Shown piece after piece: positions 35,710 through 46,600 of a DNA stretch of 64,000 bases. The DNA comes from Bilabrum cf. latius (taxonomy: Eukaryota > Bigyra: Bicosoecida > Bigyra > Bicosoecida): assembly GCA_965178125.1 (NCBI GenBank), contig OZ237743.1, positions 124,001-188,000 on the forward strand. Reading direction: 5' to 3'. Numbering within the stretch: position 1 is the first letter of the stretch; each line of letters opens with the position of its first letter. The notes under the pieces are model-generated. The model was not told the origin of the DNA, did not search any database, and saw only the letters and a program-made list of their open reading frames with translations. A program made the position numbers and the translations under genes.

Positions 35710-37686
35710 ATGGACCGCGTTCGCGATGCTACTTCCGGACTGAAGTCATCTTATCAATTAATATCACAGCTTGAGGCCTTGGATTAGTCTGTTAGAGGAA
35801 CCATATGCGATGCAATCGCGGATGCCGTACTCGAAGCAAAGCAGGATTCAAAAGTTGGCAGCGACTCTGCGGCACCGGTCAGCTTAGATCGAAGGCAGCC
35901 TTGTTTAGTAGGGTAGAAAGTATCGTGCACGACTCCAAGGTCCCAGTTTTCCCTCGAAGCGCACGAGCAGTCCCTCGTGCTGGTGCCAAGGGCTGCCTCG
36001 AAATCTCCCCTACAGGTGAGTGCAGTCTACTGAAACTGTTGGTATCGGCATTGTATAGATAAGCTTGCATCCGTGGTCTCTGGCTGTTCACGTCATGCTC
36101 GCGGCGGTGCAACAGCTCCCTCGCAGGTCAAACGATCGAACGTAGAAGCGCTGCTACGAGTAGACATTAAGGATCCGAACAAGTACCAGGCCGATAAGAA
36201 TCTGTTGGTATTCTGCTTGAAGAATCCCGTCAAGTTTGGGAAACAGGCCCTGCGGGTCGTCGTGGCCTCGTTCCAGCAGCAGCGCGGCAAGGCTTCTTCC
36301 AAATCCGCCTCGGCCTCGTCCTCGAAGGCTGCCTCGGGGGCCGCCGCCGGTGCTGGTGCCGGCAGCGATGCCGCCTTCTCTCTCTCCCGCCCGATCCAAG
36401 CGGGGGCCATGCTCGGGTCGTGGTCAGACCCGGCCACCGCTGCGGCCGAGGCCGGCCGGCTGGTGGAGGCAGCCGCGGCAGGGGGGGGGTCGGACGCTTC
36501 TGCCGGGGTGGCGCTCCTGGAGCGGTGGTGCGAGGGGGCCCTGGGTCCCATCGCGCGGACCAGCCCCGCTGATTTCAGCAGCGCGCTGACCACGCAGCAG
36601 CGCGTGCCCTGCATCAGCGGGGTGCAGGAAGGTTCCCTGTGGCTGTGCAAGGCGGGGGTGCTGTTCGGTCCCACTCGGCCCGTGTTCGTGCCCATGGGGA
36701 GGCTCGCGGGGATGGGCATAAGGACGAGGGGGGGCACCGCGAGGTTTCTTGACGTGATCGTGGGGGAGCATCCTGGGGACTGGGAACAGGGGGGGGCAGG
36801 GGGGGGAAACGCCGGGAGCAGCGGCAAGGGCAAAGGAGGCAGCGAGGGCGGGGGCGAGGGCAAAGGGGAGGCAGTCAAGGCGCGCAGGCACGAATTTTCC
36901 CAGGTCCCTGTGGACGAGAAGAGCAGGCTGGCAGAGTTCATCAACGGCGTTAAGAAATGGGTGAAGGCAGCCAGGGCGGCGCAAGGCGCAAGTGCAGGCG
37001 CAGGCGCTGCCAGCGGGGCCAAGCAGTCGTCCAGCGGTGGTGCACGGGGCGGGGATGGCAGTGTGGACGGAGAAGAGGGCGGGGCAAACCGTCAGGAAGA
37101 GCAGGAGGAGGAAGAAGAGGACGATGAGGACGAGGACGAGGATGAGGATGAGGATGACGACAGCGATTTCGATGAAGGGGCAGCGGCCCGGGAGGAGGCC
37201 AGGGAGAGGAGGAGGGACAGGCGGGTGATGCAGCAGCTGGGGGAGGGCAAGGTGCTCGAGGCGGGGGGGGGTGAAGAGGACGAGGGGGGGAGTGATAGCG
37301 ATAGCGGTAGTGATAGTGATAGTGATAGTGATAGCAGCAGCGATGGGGGTGTCGATGCAAGTGGTGGTGGAGGTGCGACAAGCAGCGCTGCGCTTGGTCG
37401 CAAGCGGCCCCGCTCGGTGGACCTGACCGGAGGAGATGCCGAGCAGGGAGTGGGGTCGGCCGGAGCATCGTCCCGGGCAGGTACGAGTGCAGATGGGTAG
37501 GAGATTGATATCGAAGACTCCGATGAGGAGGAGGAGGAGGAGGAGGAGGAGGAGGAGGAGGAGGATGATGAGGAAGAAGAGGACGGTGTGGTGGAGGACA
37601 AGGATGGCAGCGGGGGAGCTCCGGCACCCAAGAAGGCTCGGGTGCAGGAGTTGGAGGAGTCCAGCGATTCAGACGATGGCGTGTGA
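35710..37686 (+). CDS. Rtt106/Pob3-type histone chaperone
   Basis: Proteins with this PH-like domain bind histones H3-H4 and help nucleosome assembly in the nucleus. Exon 1 (35710-36015) encodes MDRVRDATSGLKSSYQLISQ and a helix with an in-frame TAG (QLEALDQSVRG). Exon 2 (36127-37686) continues VKRSNVEALLRVDIKDPNKY. The Rtt106-like domain is seen in VPCISGVQEGSLWLCKAGVLFGPTRPVFVPM (residues ~255-290), then RFLDVIVG and FSQVPVDEKSRLAEFINGVKKWV. The C-terminus is a long Asp/Glu/Ser tail, as in many histone chaperones. A TAG at 37498-37500 sits in this tail (DGQEIDIEDSDEE) and the stop is TGA. Total 1866 nt, 621 residues. I cannot decide between Rtt106 and Pob3/SSRP1 kinship; no HMG box is seen. 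Confidence 0.75.
36016..36126 (+). other. Intron in histone chaperone gene (111 bp, GT-AG)
   Basis: Donor CTACAG|GTGAGT, acceptor CCTCGCAG|GTCAAA, phase 0. Joining gives KSPLQ-VKRSNVEALL and keeps one frame through both exons. Confidence 0.8.
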
Positions 37687-37950
37687 TTGACAGTAACCAC
37701 CCAAGATAGGTAGGCGCACGAGTTCCCCTCCCGCACCCACGCTGTGTGTTCTCCGCGCACGCATGATGCAGCGTGACGACTGCAATCCGAGTCGTGATTT
37801 CTTCGATGACTGTATTGTAGCGCGTACGATACAGTTTCTCATTAATTCTAGCGAATATAGCTAGTTACTACCGTGAGCCTTACCTAGCCTGCTTAGCTCG
37901 AAGCAAGTGCAGTAGGTTGCGCCAAATTGTGCTCGCTCACGATTTGTTGC
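37687..37950. other. Intergenic spacer
   Basis: 264 bp, AT-richer, between the chaperone stop and the peptidase start. No feature is recognised. Confidence 0.35.
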
Positions 37951-40466
37951 ATGCTCTCAATCCTTCAGCAGCTGGGCCTGCCCTTAGTAGTAGCAAGCAA
38001 GGCAATTGGGATGATTTCGATCATAATTGCAGCTGTTGCGTTCACCCCTGGCGCTTATGCACACACCCATGGCAGCTTCTGCGGGCATGAGGCCTTCATG
38101 CGAGAGGTCAGTCGGAACCGGTCCGCGATGGGGCTGAACCCAAACCCAGTTGAGAGGGGCCACTTAAACCCAATGAAACATCCGCCGCATACACGCGGGC
38201 TGTAGTCGCAGCAGTGGCGCCCCCTGCGCATCCATCTGCACTATTCTGACGGCGTGGACGACCTTGACGCCACAACGCGAGCATTCTTCAAGCAGCAGCT
38301 GGTGGAGCCGGCGGCAGCCAGACTCTAGGAACTTCTTCGAGTGCGACAGCGCGAAAACGACGACGTATTCTTCCTGGGGCGCTCGTGCTCTAGGTGGACG
38401 GGCGGTGCCAGGTAGGGAGAGTGCGCGCAGGTGTCTACGGATGCGCAGACTTGCAATGGAGCAACCATCCCCGAGCAGTACTTCGGCGAAACTAAGTACT
38501 ACCCGATCGAAGGGGGTGAATTTGTGGAGCGGACCATCCCGGCGGGGGGTGCGGGGGCTCCCAACGCGGACTACATTCTGATTGTCACGGCCCAGAACAC
38601 GCAGCAGTGCGGGGGCGCCACGCTGGGGTACGCAGGTGCGTGTATATCAGACGACATTTCTAGGCCAGTGGCGGGGCGCTACAACCATTGCCCCACTAAG
38701 ATCGACACGGACCCAGCCGAGGCAAGAGGGCAGATGATGGTGGCCGTCCACGAGATGTGAGCTTTCGTCCCATCCTCCAGGCCCTACAACGCCCCATATT
38801 GCCCCACATCGGCTCTGTCTTACACCCACAGCACGAGTCTCCGTGCTGTACCGCCCATTTCACTGCCCCACCCCCACACCCCCACCAGTCCCCCGCCCCA
38901 CCTGTCCCCCACCGCAGCATGCACGCGCTGGGCTTCAGCTCTCTCAACATGGAGCAGTTCATAAACCCCGACACCCTGGAGCCATTGTTCCCCGCCGACA
39001 GCAGAGAGACCATCCAGACGTCCCAGTGCGGGTCCCAGACCAAGTTCCCTGCCTCTTTCGTTGAGTGGAGCAGCGAGCGGGGACAGTCCGGCTGCAGCAG
39101 CATCGAGGACGCCGCCCCTGACAGGGAGGGATGCACCCAGCGGCTGGTTCTGCCCAAGGTCAAGCAAGCCGCTAGGGAGTGGTTCGCCTGCAACGAGATC
39201 AACGGGCCCGAGCTCGAGAACCAGGACACGTCCTGCGGGCTGGTGGCCTCCCACTGGGAGCAGAGGTCCATGTTCCCCGACGCGATGACCCCGACCAAGA
39301 CCGGGCACGACATCGTCACCCCCATCACGCTGGCTTTCTTCGAGGATTCCGGGTGGTACAAGGCAAACTACGACGCGGTGCAGGCCCAGCCAGGCAGGGA
39401 GTGGGGCTCGCAGGCGGGCTGCGACTTTGCCGTGAGGAAGAGGGGCATCTACGCCCCCGACCCGTCGCAGCCCAGCGCACTCGTCAGCGTGACCACCCAG
39501 TCGTCGCTGCGGCAGAACGAGCCCTTCTTCTGCACCGAACGTTCGTCAGAGAACCTCTGCACGATGGACCTCCGGGGGTTTGGCCAGTGCCAGATCGTGC
39601 AGCACGGCAGCATACCCTCGCAATACCAGTACTTTAGCGATGACCCCAACAAGGGGGGCAGGTTTGCGCAGATGGACTACCTGCCAGACATTGCCTCCTT
39701 CTACACGTGCACGGACGACACGGCTGACTTCAGGCAGGAAGGTGACAAGGGCATGTACTTCGGCTCGCAGCACAGCTCGGCATGCTTCCGAGCCACGCTC
39801 AAGCACTCCAGCCTCAGCTCCTTCGATGCTTCTGTTGGGTGCTACAGGTACGAATGCAACACCACGGTCTCTGACTCTCCCGTGCTGCGCGTGCAGGCTC
39901 TGACTCCGAATGGCTCGGCCGTCGCCGGGGAGGCCCACTGCAGGGTAGGGGAGGGGGGGCAGGACAAGAGCATCCCGGGGATGGAGGGAGTCGTGACTTG
40001 TCATGAGCCGGAGCTGCTGTGCGGGTCCAATGCGCTGCCCAGTCCGCTGCCCAGCGCGAGCCCCTCCCCTGCTCCCGGCAGCGGCGGTGATCGCGGGGGC
40101 GGAGGCGGCGGCGATGACGGTGAGAGTGGAGGGGGCGGGGGTGGCGCGACGGTGTTCCTGGCCGTGTTTGGCAGTCTCCTGCTGGTGGCCACAGTGGCAG
40201 GAGGTGCCTGGCTTCTCCTCACGGCGCAGCAAGGCACCATGGTGGGGCAGGCGGCGGAGATGCTTGGCTTGGAGGTGCAGTCGGCGAGCGAGGCGAAGCC
40301 CGGCGCTGCGGCTGCACCTGCAGCGGCGGTGGCTGGCGAGGGGAAGGCAGCTGGCGCTGGCTCCGGCCCCGCGGCTGCACCTGCCAGCGTAGGAGGGACC
40401 GGGGGAGCGGCGCCAGCGAGCGGATCGGACTCCGCGAGGGCAGTTGCACCTGCTGAACAAGCGTAA
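37951..40466 (+). CDS. Leishmanolysin-like (M8) zinc metallopeptidase, membrane-anchored
   Basis: M8 peptidases are secreted or surface zinc endopeptidases. The N-terminus has a hydrophobic signal segment (MISIIIAAVAFTPGAYA from the alternative ATG at 38011), then a propeptide-like part with LRIHLHYSDGVDDLD and AAARL-Q-ELLRV, where the Q is TAG (38326). Splicing out 38757-38917 creates the zinc motif HEIMHALGFS. The third zinc His and Met-turn are in SHWEQRSMFPDAMTP. A Cys-rich C-terminal domain follows, then a Gly-rich linker, one membrane helix (VFLAVFGSLLLVATVAGGAWLLL) and an Ala-rich cytoplasmic tail, ending in TAA. Other in-frame TAGs are at 38203 and 38413. Total coding 2355 nt (784 residues). 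The long Ala/Gly tail is unusual; the catalytic residues look intact. Confidence 0.85.
38757..38917 (+). other. Intron splitting the HExxH motif (161 bp, GT-AG)
   Basis: Donor CACGAGAT|GTGAGC, acceptor CACCGCAG|CATGCACGCG. Splicing gives His-Glu-Ile-Met-His. Unspliced RNA would hit TGA two bases into the intron, so only spliced message makes an enzyme. Confidence 0.9.
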
Positions 40467-40690
40467 TCTGCTAAATAGGCGTGCTGGCTGGGCTGTGTGC
40501 TATATAGACCTTGTTACTAGCAGGCCCTGGAGCCGGTGGTGAGTAGCGAACACTTTGGCTGAATGCCGAACCGGTAGCACTAGGACGAGATGCGCCCGGA
40601 GTGACGCACTCCTTAAATTGTATAGAAAGAGGTGTGGTAGCAAAGCGTGAGGGTTTGCGATTTGTTTTGTTTCAGAATGAAGCGCCCCGG
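40467..40690. other. Intergenic spacer
   Basis: 224 bp between the peptidase stop and the first in-frame ATG of the giant gene. No motif is recognised. The frame of the giant gene is already open from ~40600, so its start could lie elsewhere. Confidence 0.3.
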
Positions 40691-43600
40691 ATGAAAGATG
40701 CCGCGTTCCAGTTCCAAGGTTCCGGTCGGCGGCGTTGCGTGCATTTGGACATGCCTGCTTGGATCCACCCCGTTCTAGCTTTTACGTGTCTCGCAGAGAA
40801 CCTCTCGCGAGTAAACATGCCGTCCAAAGTACATTCCAAAGACCTAATGGGTCGTGCAGTGCACACAAAGCCCACCATGTCGGACAAGGCCCTTGGGGCC
40901 GCTCGACGTGCTTACACGAAACAAGTCCAGGCAGACTTGGCCGTTTCGCCAGAGAAATTGAAGAAAATTTGCAATGGAAACAAAGGACACTTCCCGAAAT
41001 CCGCTGTTGGAGATGCGACTACGAAGGCTGAGATTCAGAAGACTGTAAAGCAGGGGCGGCTGAGCTCAAGAACAACGCGGCACAGGCTGGACGGACGGGC
41101 AGTCAAGAACGGCGACACGTACCGAACTCGCACTGGGACATATGGAGGCAAGCAAGGAGAATTCTGGGTGAAGCAGGGCAGAGACGGAAGCGTGACCTCT
41201 GGCGGATTCAATCCCCACAGACAAAGAGACGGCCTGAGTAGGACAGGTAGGGCCCTGGTGCAGGCCCACAGGCTCGGGAGACGTATGATAGCGTCTCCAA
41301 ACATACGAAGTAAGATTATTGGAGGCGTGCTCATGGGCGGCGCTAAGGCTTTGGCGGCTCTGGGACGATATTTCCGTGGTCGCGGTGGACGAGGGCCACC
41401 ACGAGGCGGCGGCGGCGGAAGCGGGGGAAGCGGGGGAAGCGGGGGAAGCGGGGGAAGCGGGGGAAGCGGGGGAAGCGGGGGAAGCGGCGGCGGAAGCGGC
41501 GGCGGAAGCGGTCGCAATCGAGGCGGAGGGGGCTCTTTCATGATGGGGCTCTTCGGGCGTGCCGGGCGGCGCAGTGGCCTGAAGGGCATGTTCCAGGCCC
41601 TCCTGGCGAGCACCGGCCTGCTGCAGTCGTACGAATCCAGCTGCGGGGGCCGGGGCATGGGGGGGTTCAGGGCCTTTGGCCGCGGGCCGGGCGGGGTGCA
41701 GGTGCCCCGGGGCGATTTGAGGATGGTGCGCGAGGGCCCTTCTTTTGCCATCCAAGACAGGCACGGGAGAGTCGTTGTGGACGTGGTGCACAGGACCGGC
41801 CATCGGGCCTCCGTCGTTGGCGGGCCCATTGCTGCCGCTGCCGCGGGAGCTGCCGTGGAGCTGGACGCCCTTCCGTGGAGCGGCGTCGCGGGAGTGCTCG
41901 GTATGACGAGTGCAGACCTGCATGCGGCAGTGTGGCGGGAGCTGGCCACTGCCATCTGGAGCGAGGACGCGTATCCTTTCTTCTCCTTGCACTTCAACAA
42001 GGGTGCATTCATGTACCCCGTGCTGCATCCAGTCTACCGTGACACGGTGGTGGGGCACGTAATCCAGGTGCTCGACTACTTCCTCAAGGGCTTCCTGAAT
42101 GGAGGCGTGTACGACCCGGCCTTCCTGCTGGCGTGGCCCGGGGAACACAGCGGCAACACGGGCCGCGAGTTCCTACAGTAGCGCGTGAAAGACATCCGCT
42201 CGATGCTGCCAGAGGACCTACGAGCCGACTACTCCTCGCTCAGGGAAGATCTCGCGATCGCCGGTCTGCAGCAGATCGTGCGAGGGAGGGAAGGCAACGA
42301 GGCGGCAGGAGCAGCACCAGGGGATGCACCAGGGGATGCGCCCTCCGCAGCAAACGTCCGCACTGCCTTCCGAATACTGGGCACGCTTGACAACGTCTGT
42401 GTCTCGGGACAGTCCATCGTTGGCGGTCCAGGGTTCAAGGTAAAGTTCACGGTGGAGACCACGCCGGAGTACCAGCGCAAGCTGGACCAGCACATGGCCT
42501 TGCATGGCAAGGCGCAGGGCGACCATAGCAGACTACGGGCCGTGTATCAGAATGCTGCTCGCCGGGTGGAGCAGCTCATGCCCAAAGTATCCCTGTTCAA
42601 GCCGTACTATGCGGCGCTTGAGCTCATCACGATGGCGAGCGCTGTGCTTGGCACGATGAAGAAGGGGGGGCTGCGGCCCGACCTCGCACCCATGCCGCGC
42701 CGCAAAGCGGAAGCTCCCAACCGCACGCCGACCATGATGCCCCCTTTGCCGGTGCGTTACTACCACCCGCACCGCGCGTCTCTCACGGTGAAGGAGATCA
42801 TCGACCAGCTTCGAACAGAAGAGGGACTGCCACCCATGCCACCAGACGCAGCCAGGGAGCAGGAGGCACGCGCCGCCGTGCAGCCTTGCAGTCTCGACCG
42901 AGCCATGCAGCACGCGGCCGTGACTGGCGAGCCCGTGGACTCGGCCATCGTCAGCAAGGTGCAGGAGGCACTGCAGGGACGGGCCCTGGCACAGCTCCCA
43001 GAGGGGGTGCACGCGAGAGATGCCGACCTGAGGCAGGCGAAAGCCACGATCGAGAACTTTCTCACGCAGGCTGTCGTGCTGTGGGGCACCCAGGCGAAGG
43101 GCATGCCGCGGCAAGTCGCTCACGCGTTCATAAAGAGGTCAGGACTGCGCACGTCTGGGGCCTTGAGCCGGCTCCGGGATGCGGCGGGCGAGGGCAAGCA
43201 GGTCGACTCTCGCCAGCTGTCCTCTGCACTAGATGCCATAGAGGTCAGGGATAAGGACGTGGAGGAGGTGATCAACGGGCTGCAGGCCAAGGTGGGCGAA
43301 GACTGCAGCATGGACGCATACATTGCGGGGGCGCGGCGGCACCTGCCGGACCTGCTCTGCAAGGCCATCCTCTCGATAGAGGTAAGGCAGCAGAAGAAGG
43401 AGCTGAAGAAGCAAAAAGAGGCGGCGCTAAAGAGCCTGCGCAAATCTGGTCGCGAGGCACGGGAAAGGCAGGAAGCCTCGCTGCGGAAGCAGGGAGAGGA
43501 GCAAAGGCGAAAGCTGGAGCAGCAGGTGCGGGAGGCCCACGAACAGTCCCAGAAGACCGCGGATGACTCCATCGCCCATGTCAATGCGGAAGCGAAGAAG

Positions 43601-46600
43601 GCAAACGAATACATCGACTCGCAAATTGCGTCTGTGGGCGTTGGACGCACGGTTGACTACAGCGCGGTGTCTTCCGAACGGTCCAAGATTTCCAACTGGC
43701 AGCAAGAGCAGATCACCAAGGTCAACGAGCAGCGGGAGTAGAGTGCCAAAAGCATCGACAGGCACAGGGGGGAACAGCTCAGGCAGTTGGAAAAAAACGT
43801 GCAGGAAGCACTCAAGAGCATGCAGAAAGACGTGGATCGACAGGTGCGGGAGCTGGGGGAGAAAATGGACGCGGATGCAGCTGCGCGAGACAAGTCGGCC
43901 GAGGCGGATGTGCATCGCAAGCTGCTGGATTCTGCCACAGACATGGTGAAGCAGGGCTGCGACATTGTGCAGCAGGAACAGCGGCTCATGACATGCGTGC
44001 TGGTGCGGCACGAGGCAGACATCCTGCACGGAAACGTGAACGTGTCGAAGCTCGCGCTGGCCGATGCCACCTTCTTGCACGAGCAAGGCAACGACGTGTC
44101 GATCGTGGGAGGGTGCGGTGTCTCGCTCAAAGACATTGCAACCGACTCCATTGAGCTCCGGGAGCAACTGGGACCCGCCACTGCAGCCATCGCCACAGAC
44201 CTCGACGGTCTCCCGCTTAGCACTCCAGCCGCAAAGGATGGTATCGTGGGAAGCCGATTGGTCGCAAGCGCGGGTGCATTCCCCTTCCCGCTAGATGCCC
44301 TGGCATGGGCCGATGGTGGCATCACGATATCCGGAGACCGCACACGCGGGCCCAGTGGCGCTGGTAATGCTGATTTTGACCCTGCGGCGAGCGCCACTTC
44401 GGGCTCATGGGACGCAGCTACCGCCAAATCAGCGGACTCGTCGGTTGCAGCTGGCAGCGCAAGCACGGCGGCGTCCGATGCCGTGTCGGTGGGCGATCGG
44501 ACCACCGGTTCGCTTGAATCATTGCTGCATGATGACCATATCGATTGGGAGGAAGTTAGCCCTGTGGACGTATTCCGCTCGCTGGTATTTGCCATAGTAG
44601 GTGCGCCGGAGCTGGCTGCTGGCGAGTTTGCTGATGAGGTCGTGGCTGCAATACGAGAGGCTGCGAAGGAATGCTGCGTTGGCGACGAGATGGTCGCACC
44701 GCTGTCAGAGCCTGCGGACGTGTTTGGGCTGACTCCGATGCACCATGCAGCTGCGTGCGGGTCTATTTCGGGAGTTCGTGCCCTGCTGTCTATGGGCGTG
44801 GCTGTCGATCCGGTCGATGCAGACGGTGCAACCCCCTTACTGCTCGCTGTCGGGGCTCAGGATCAGCCAGAGGACCACGTGCTCGCCGTCATGGACGCGC
44901 TGCTCCGGGCTGGTGCCGACCCCAACACGCGTCTACCCAGTGGAATATCGCCCCTGTACATAGCTGCGCAGTCGGCCGAGACAGCGCGGTGCAACTTGCT
45001 GCTGGACCACAAGGCAGACCCCAACGTGCACCCGCCGGATTCAGACATGACTCCCTTGCACTGTGCTGCCGTTCATGGCATGAACGCACTCGTAGACCGC
45101 CTCTTGTCGCTCGGGGCGCGGCCCGACCAGCCTCGTCGAGACGACGGCATGACTCCGCTGCTGCTGGCGGCAGCCCACTGCCGTCCAGCCACCATCCGTG
45201 TCATTCTCGCTCGCAGCCCGGGCTCTCTCGCGGACATTGCTGCGGGGTAGAGGAGCAATGCGCTACACGCGCTCGCGGCCAAAGCTGGTGACACCAGCGC
45301 AGTAACGCAGGTACGGTGCATGGAGACTGCCCGCTCTGTTTTGGGCGCGGTAACAGAGCCTGGGCAGGTGGCGTAGCTGCTTGCTGCCAAGGATGCAGAC
45401 GGCTTGACTCCAGCCGTAATTGCGTGCCGCCGCGGGCTCGTCGAGCTGGCGAAAGACCTATCAGCACACGATCATTCCTAGGCTGCTGCCCAGGCAATCG
45501 CCGCGGAAGCTGCCAAGCTGGGCCTTCCACGGGCTTTCCAGAGCCACTCTGCACGGAGTTTGCTTCCGCCCGAGCAGATGCGCCGCGCTCTGCTTACAGG
45601 AGCATTCAGCGGAAAGGCCGAGGCAGCCGAGGCAATCTTCCGTGGAGTCAATCCTGCACAAGTCCCTCTGCTGCTGCGAGCCGCGGCAGTGCACCGCAAG
45701 GGCATGCTCCTGCACCGAATCATCGCCCGTGCCAGGAGCCTGAGGCACCGTCTCGAGCTGGGTGCTATTTGCAACGACATTGCCATCGTGCGAGAGGCGA
45801 CTGTCGATGCCAAGTGCAGCTCCAGAATGGTGGTGGATGCATTCGCAATTGCCCTGAAACACCGATCGCGCAGCGTTGCCAAATATCTGCAACACCATGC
45901 TGCTCTGGCCATTCAGTCGGATTTCAAGACCCAGTCGATGCCGATCGTCCGTGCCGCACTCCAGTCCAGGAGCACGGCGATGTGGGACATCATGACCCGC
46001 GTGGCCGACCCGTGCTGCCCACTGGACGAATAGGGCAGAACAGCGGCCCATCTGGCTATCAGTGCCGGCTGCATCCCGCTGTTCACGCGTGCGGTGAACG
46101 CTGGCTGTTCTTCGCTGGGGGCTGACGGCACTTCTACCACTCCGCTGCAGCTGGCAGTTGACAGCGATGAGCCCGAGCTCATCGCTGCCGTGTGGTGCGC
46201 ATTTCCCACGCAGGTCGAAATCACCGCGGGCAATGATGGGAGCAACGACTTGGGCGCGGCAGATCCGGAATCAGGTGGCAAACCAGCAGAGAAAATCGGA
46301 GCAGCATCTGGGGCCGGTGCAAGCTCGGCCGCACCGGCGAAGTCAGCTGCAGGCGTGGAAGTCGGCAATGACGGGAGCGACAGAAAAAATAGTGGTGCCC
46401 GTGCTGCACAGCGTCCTCGCTTATTCCACCTGCGCGGGTACCACCTCGCCGATGCCCTGATTCGCGCCCACGGCAAACAGGCAACAAGGGCACACAGGCT
46501 GCTGCAACGACTGCTGAAGACCACTTGGCTGGAGGCATCCGCCAAGGGTGTGGTGCATGACGTGCAAGATGGTGTGCAGCAAGCATTCGACCAGTCGGTC

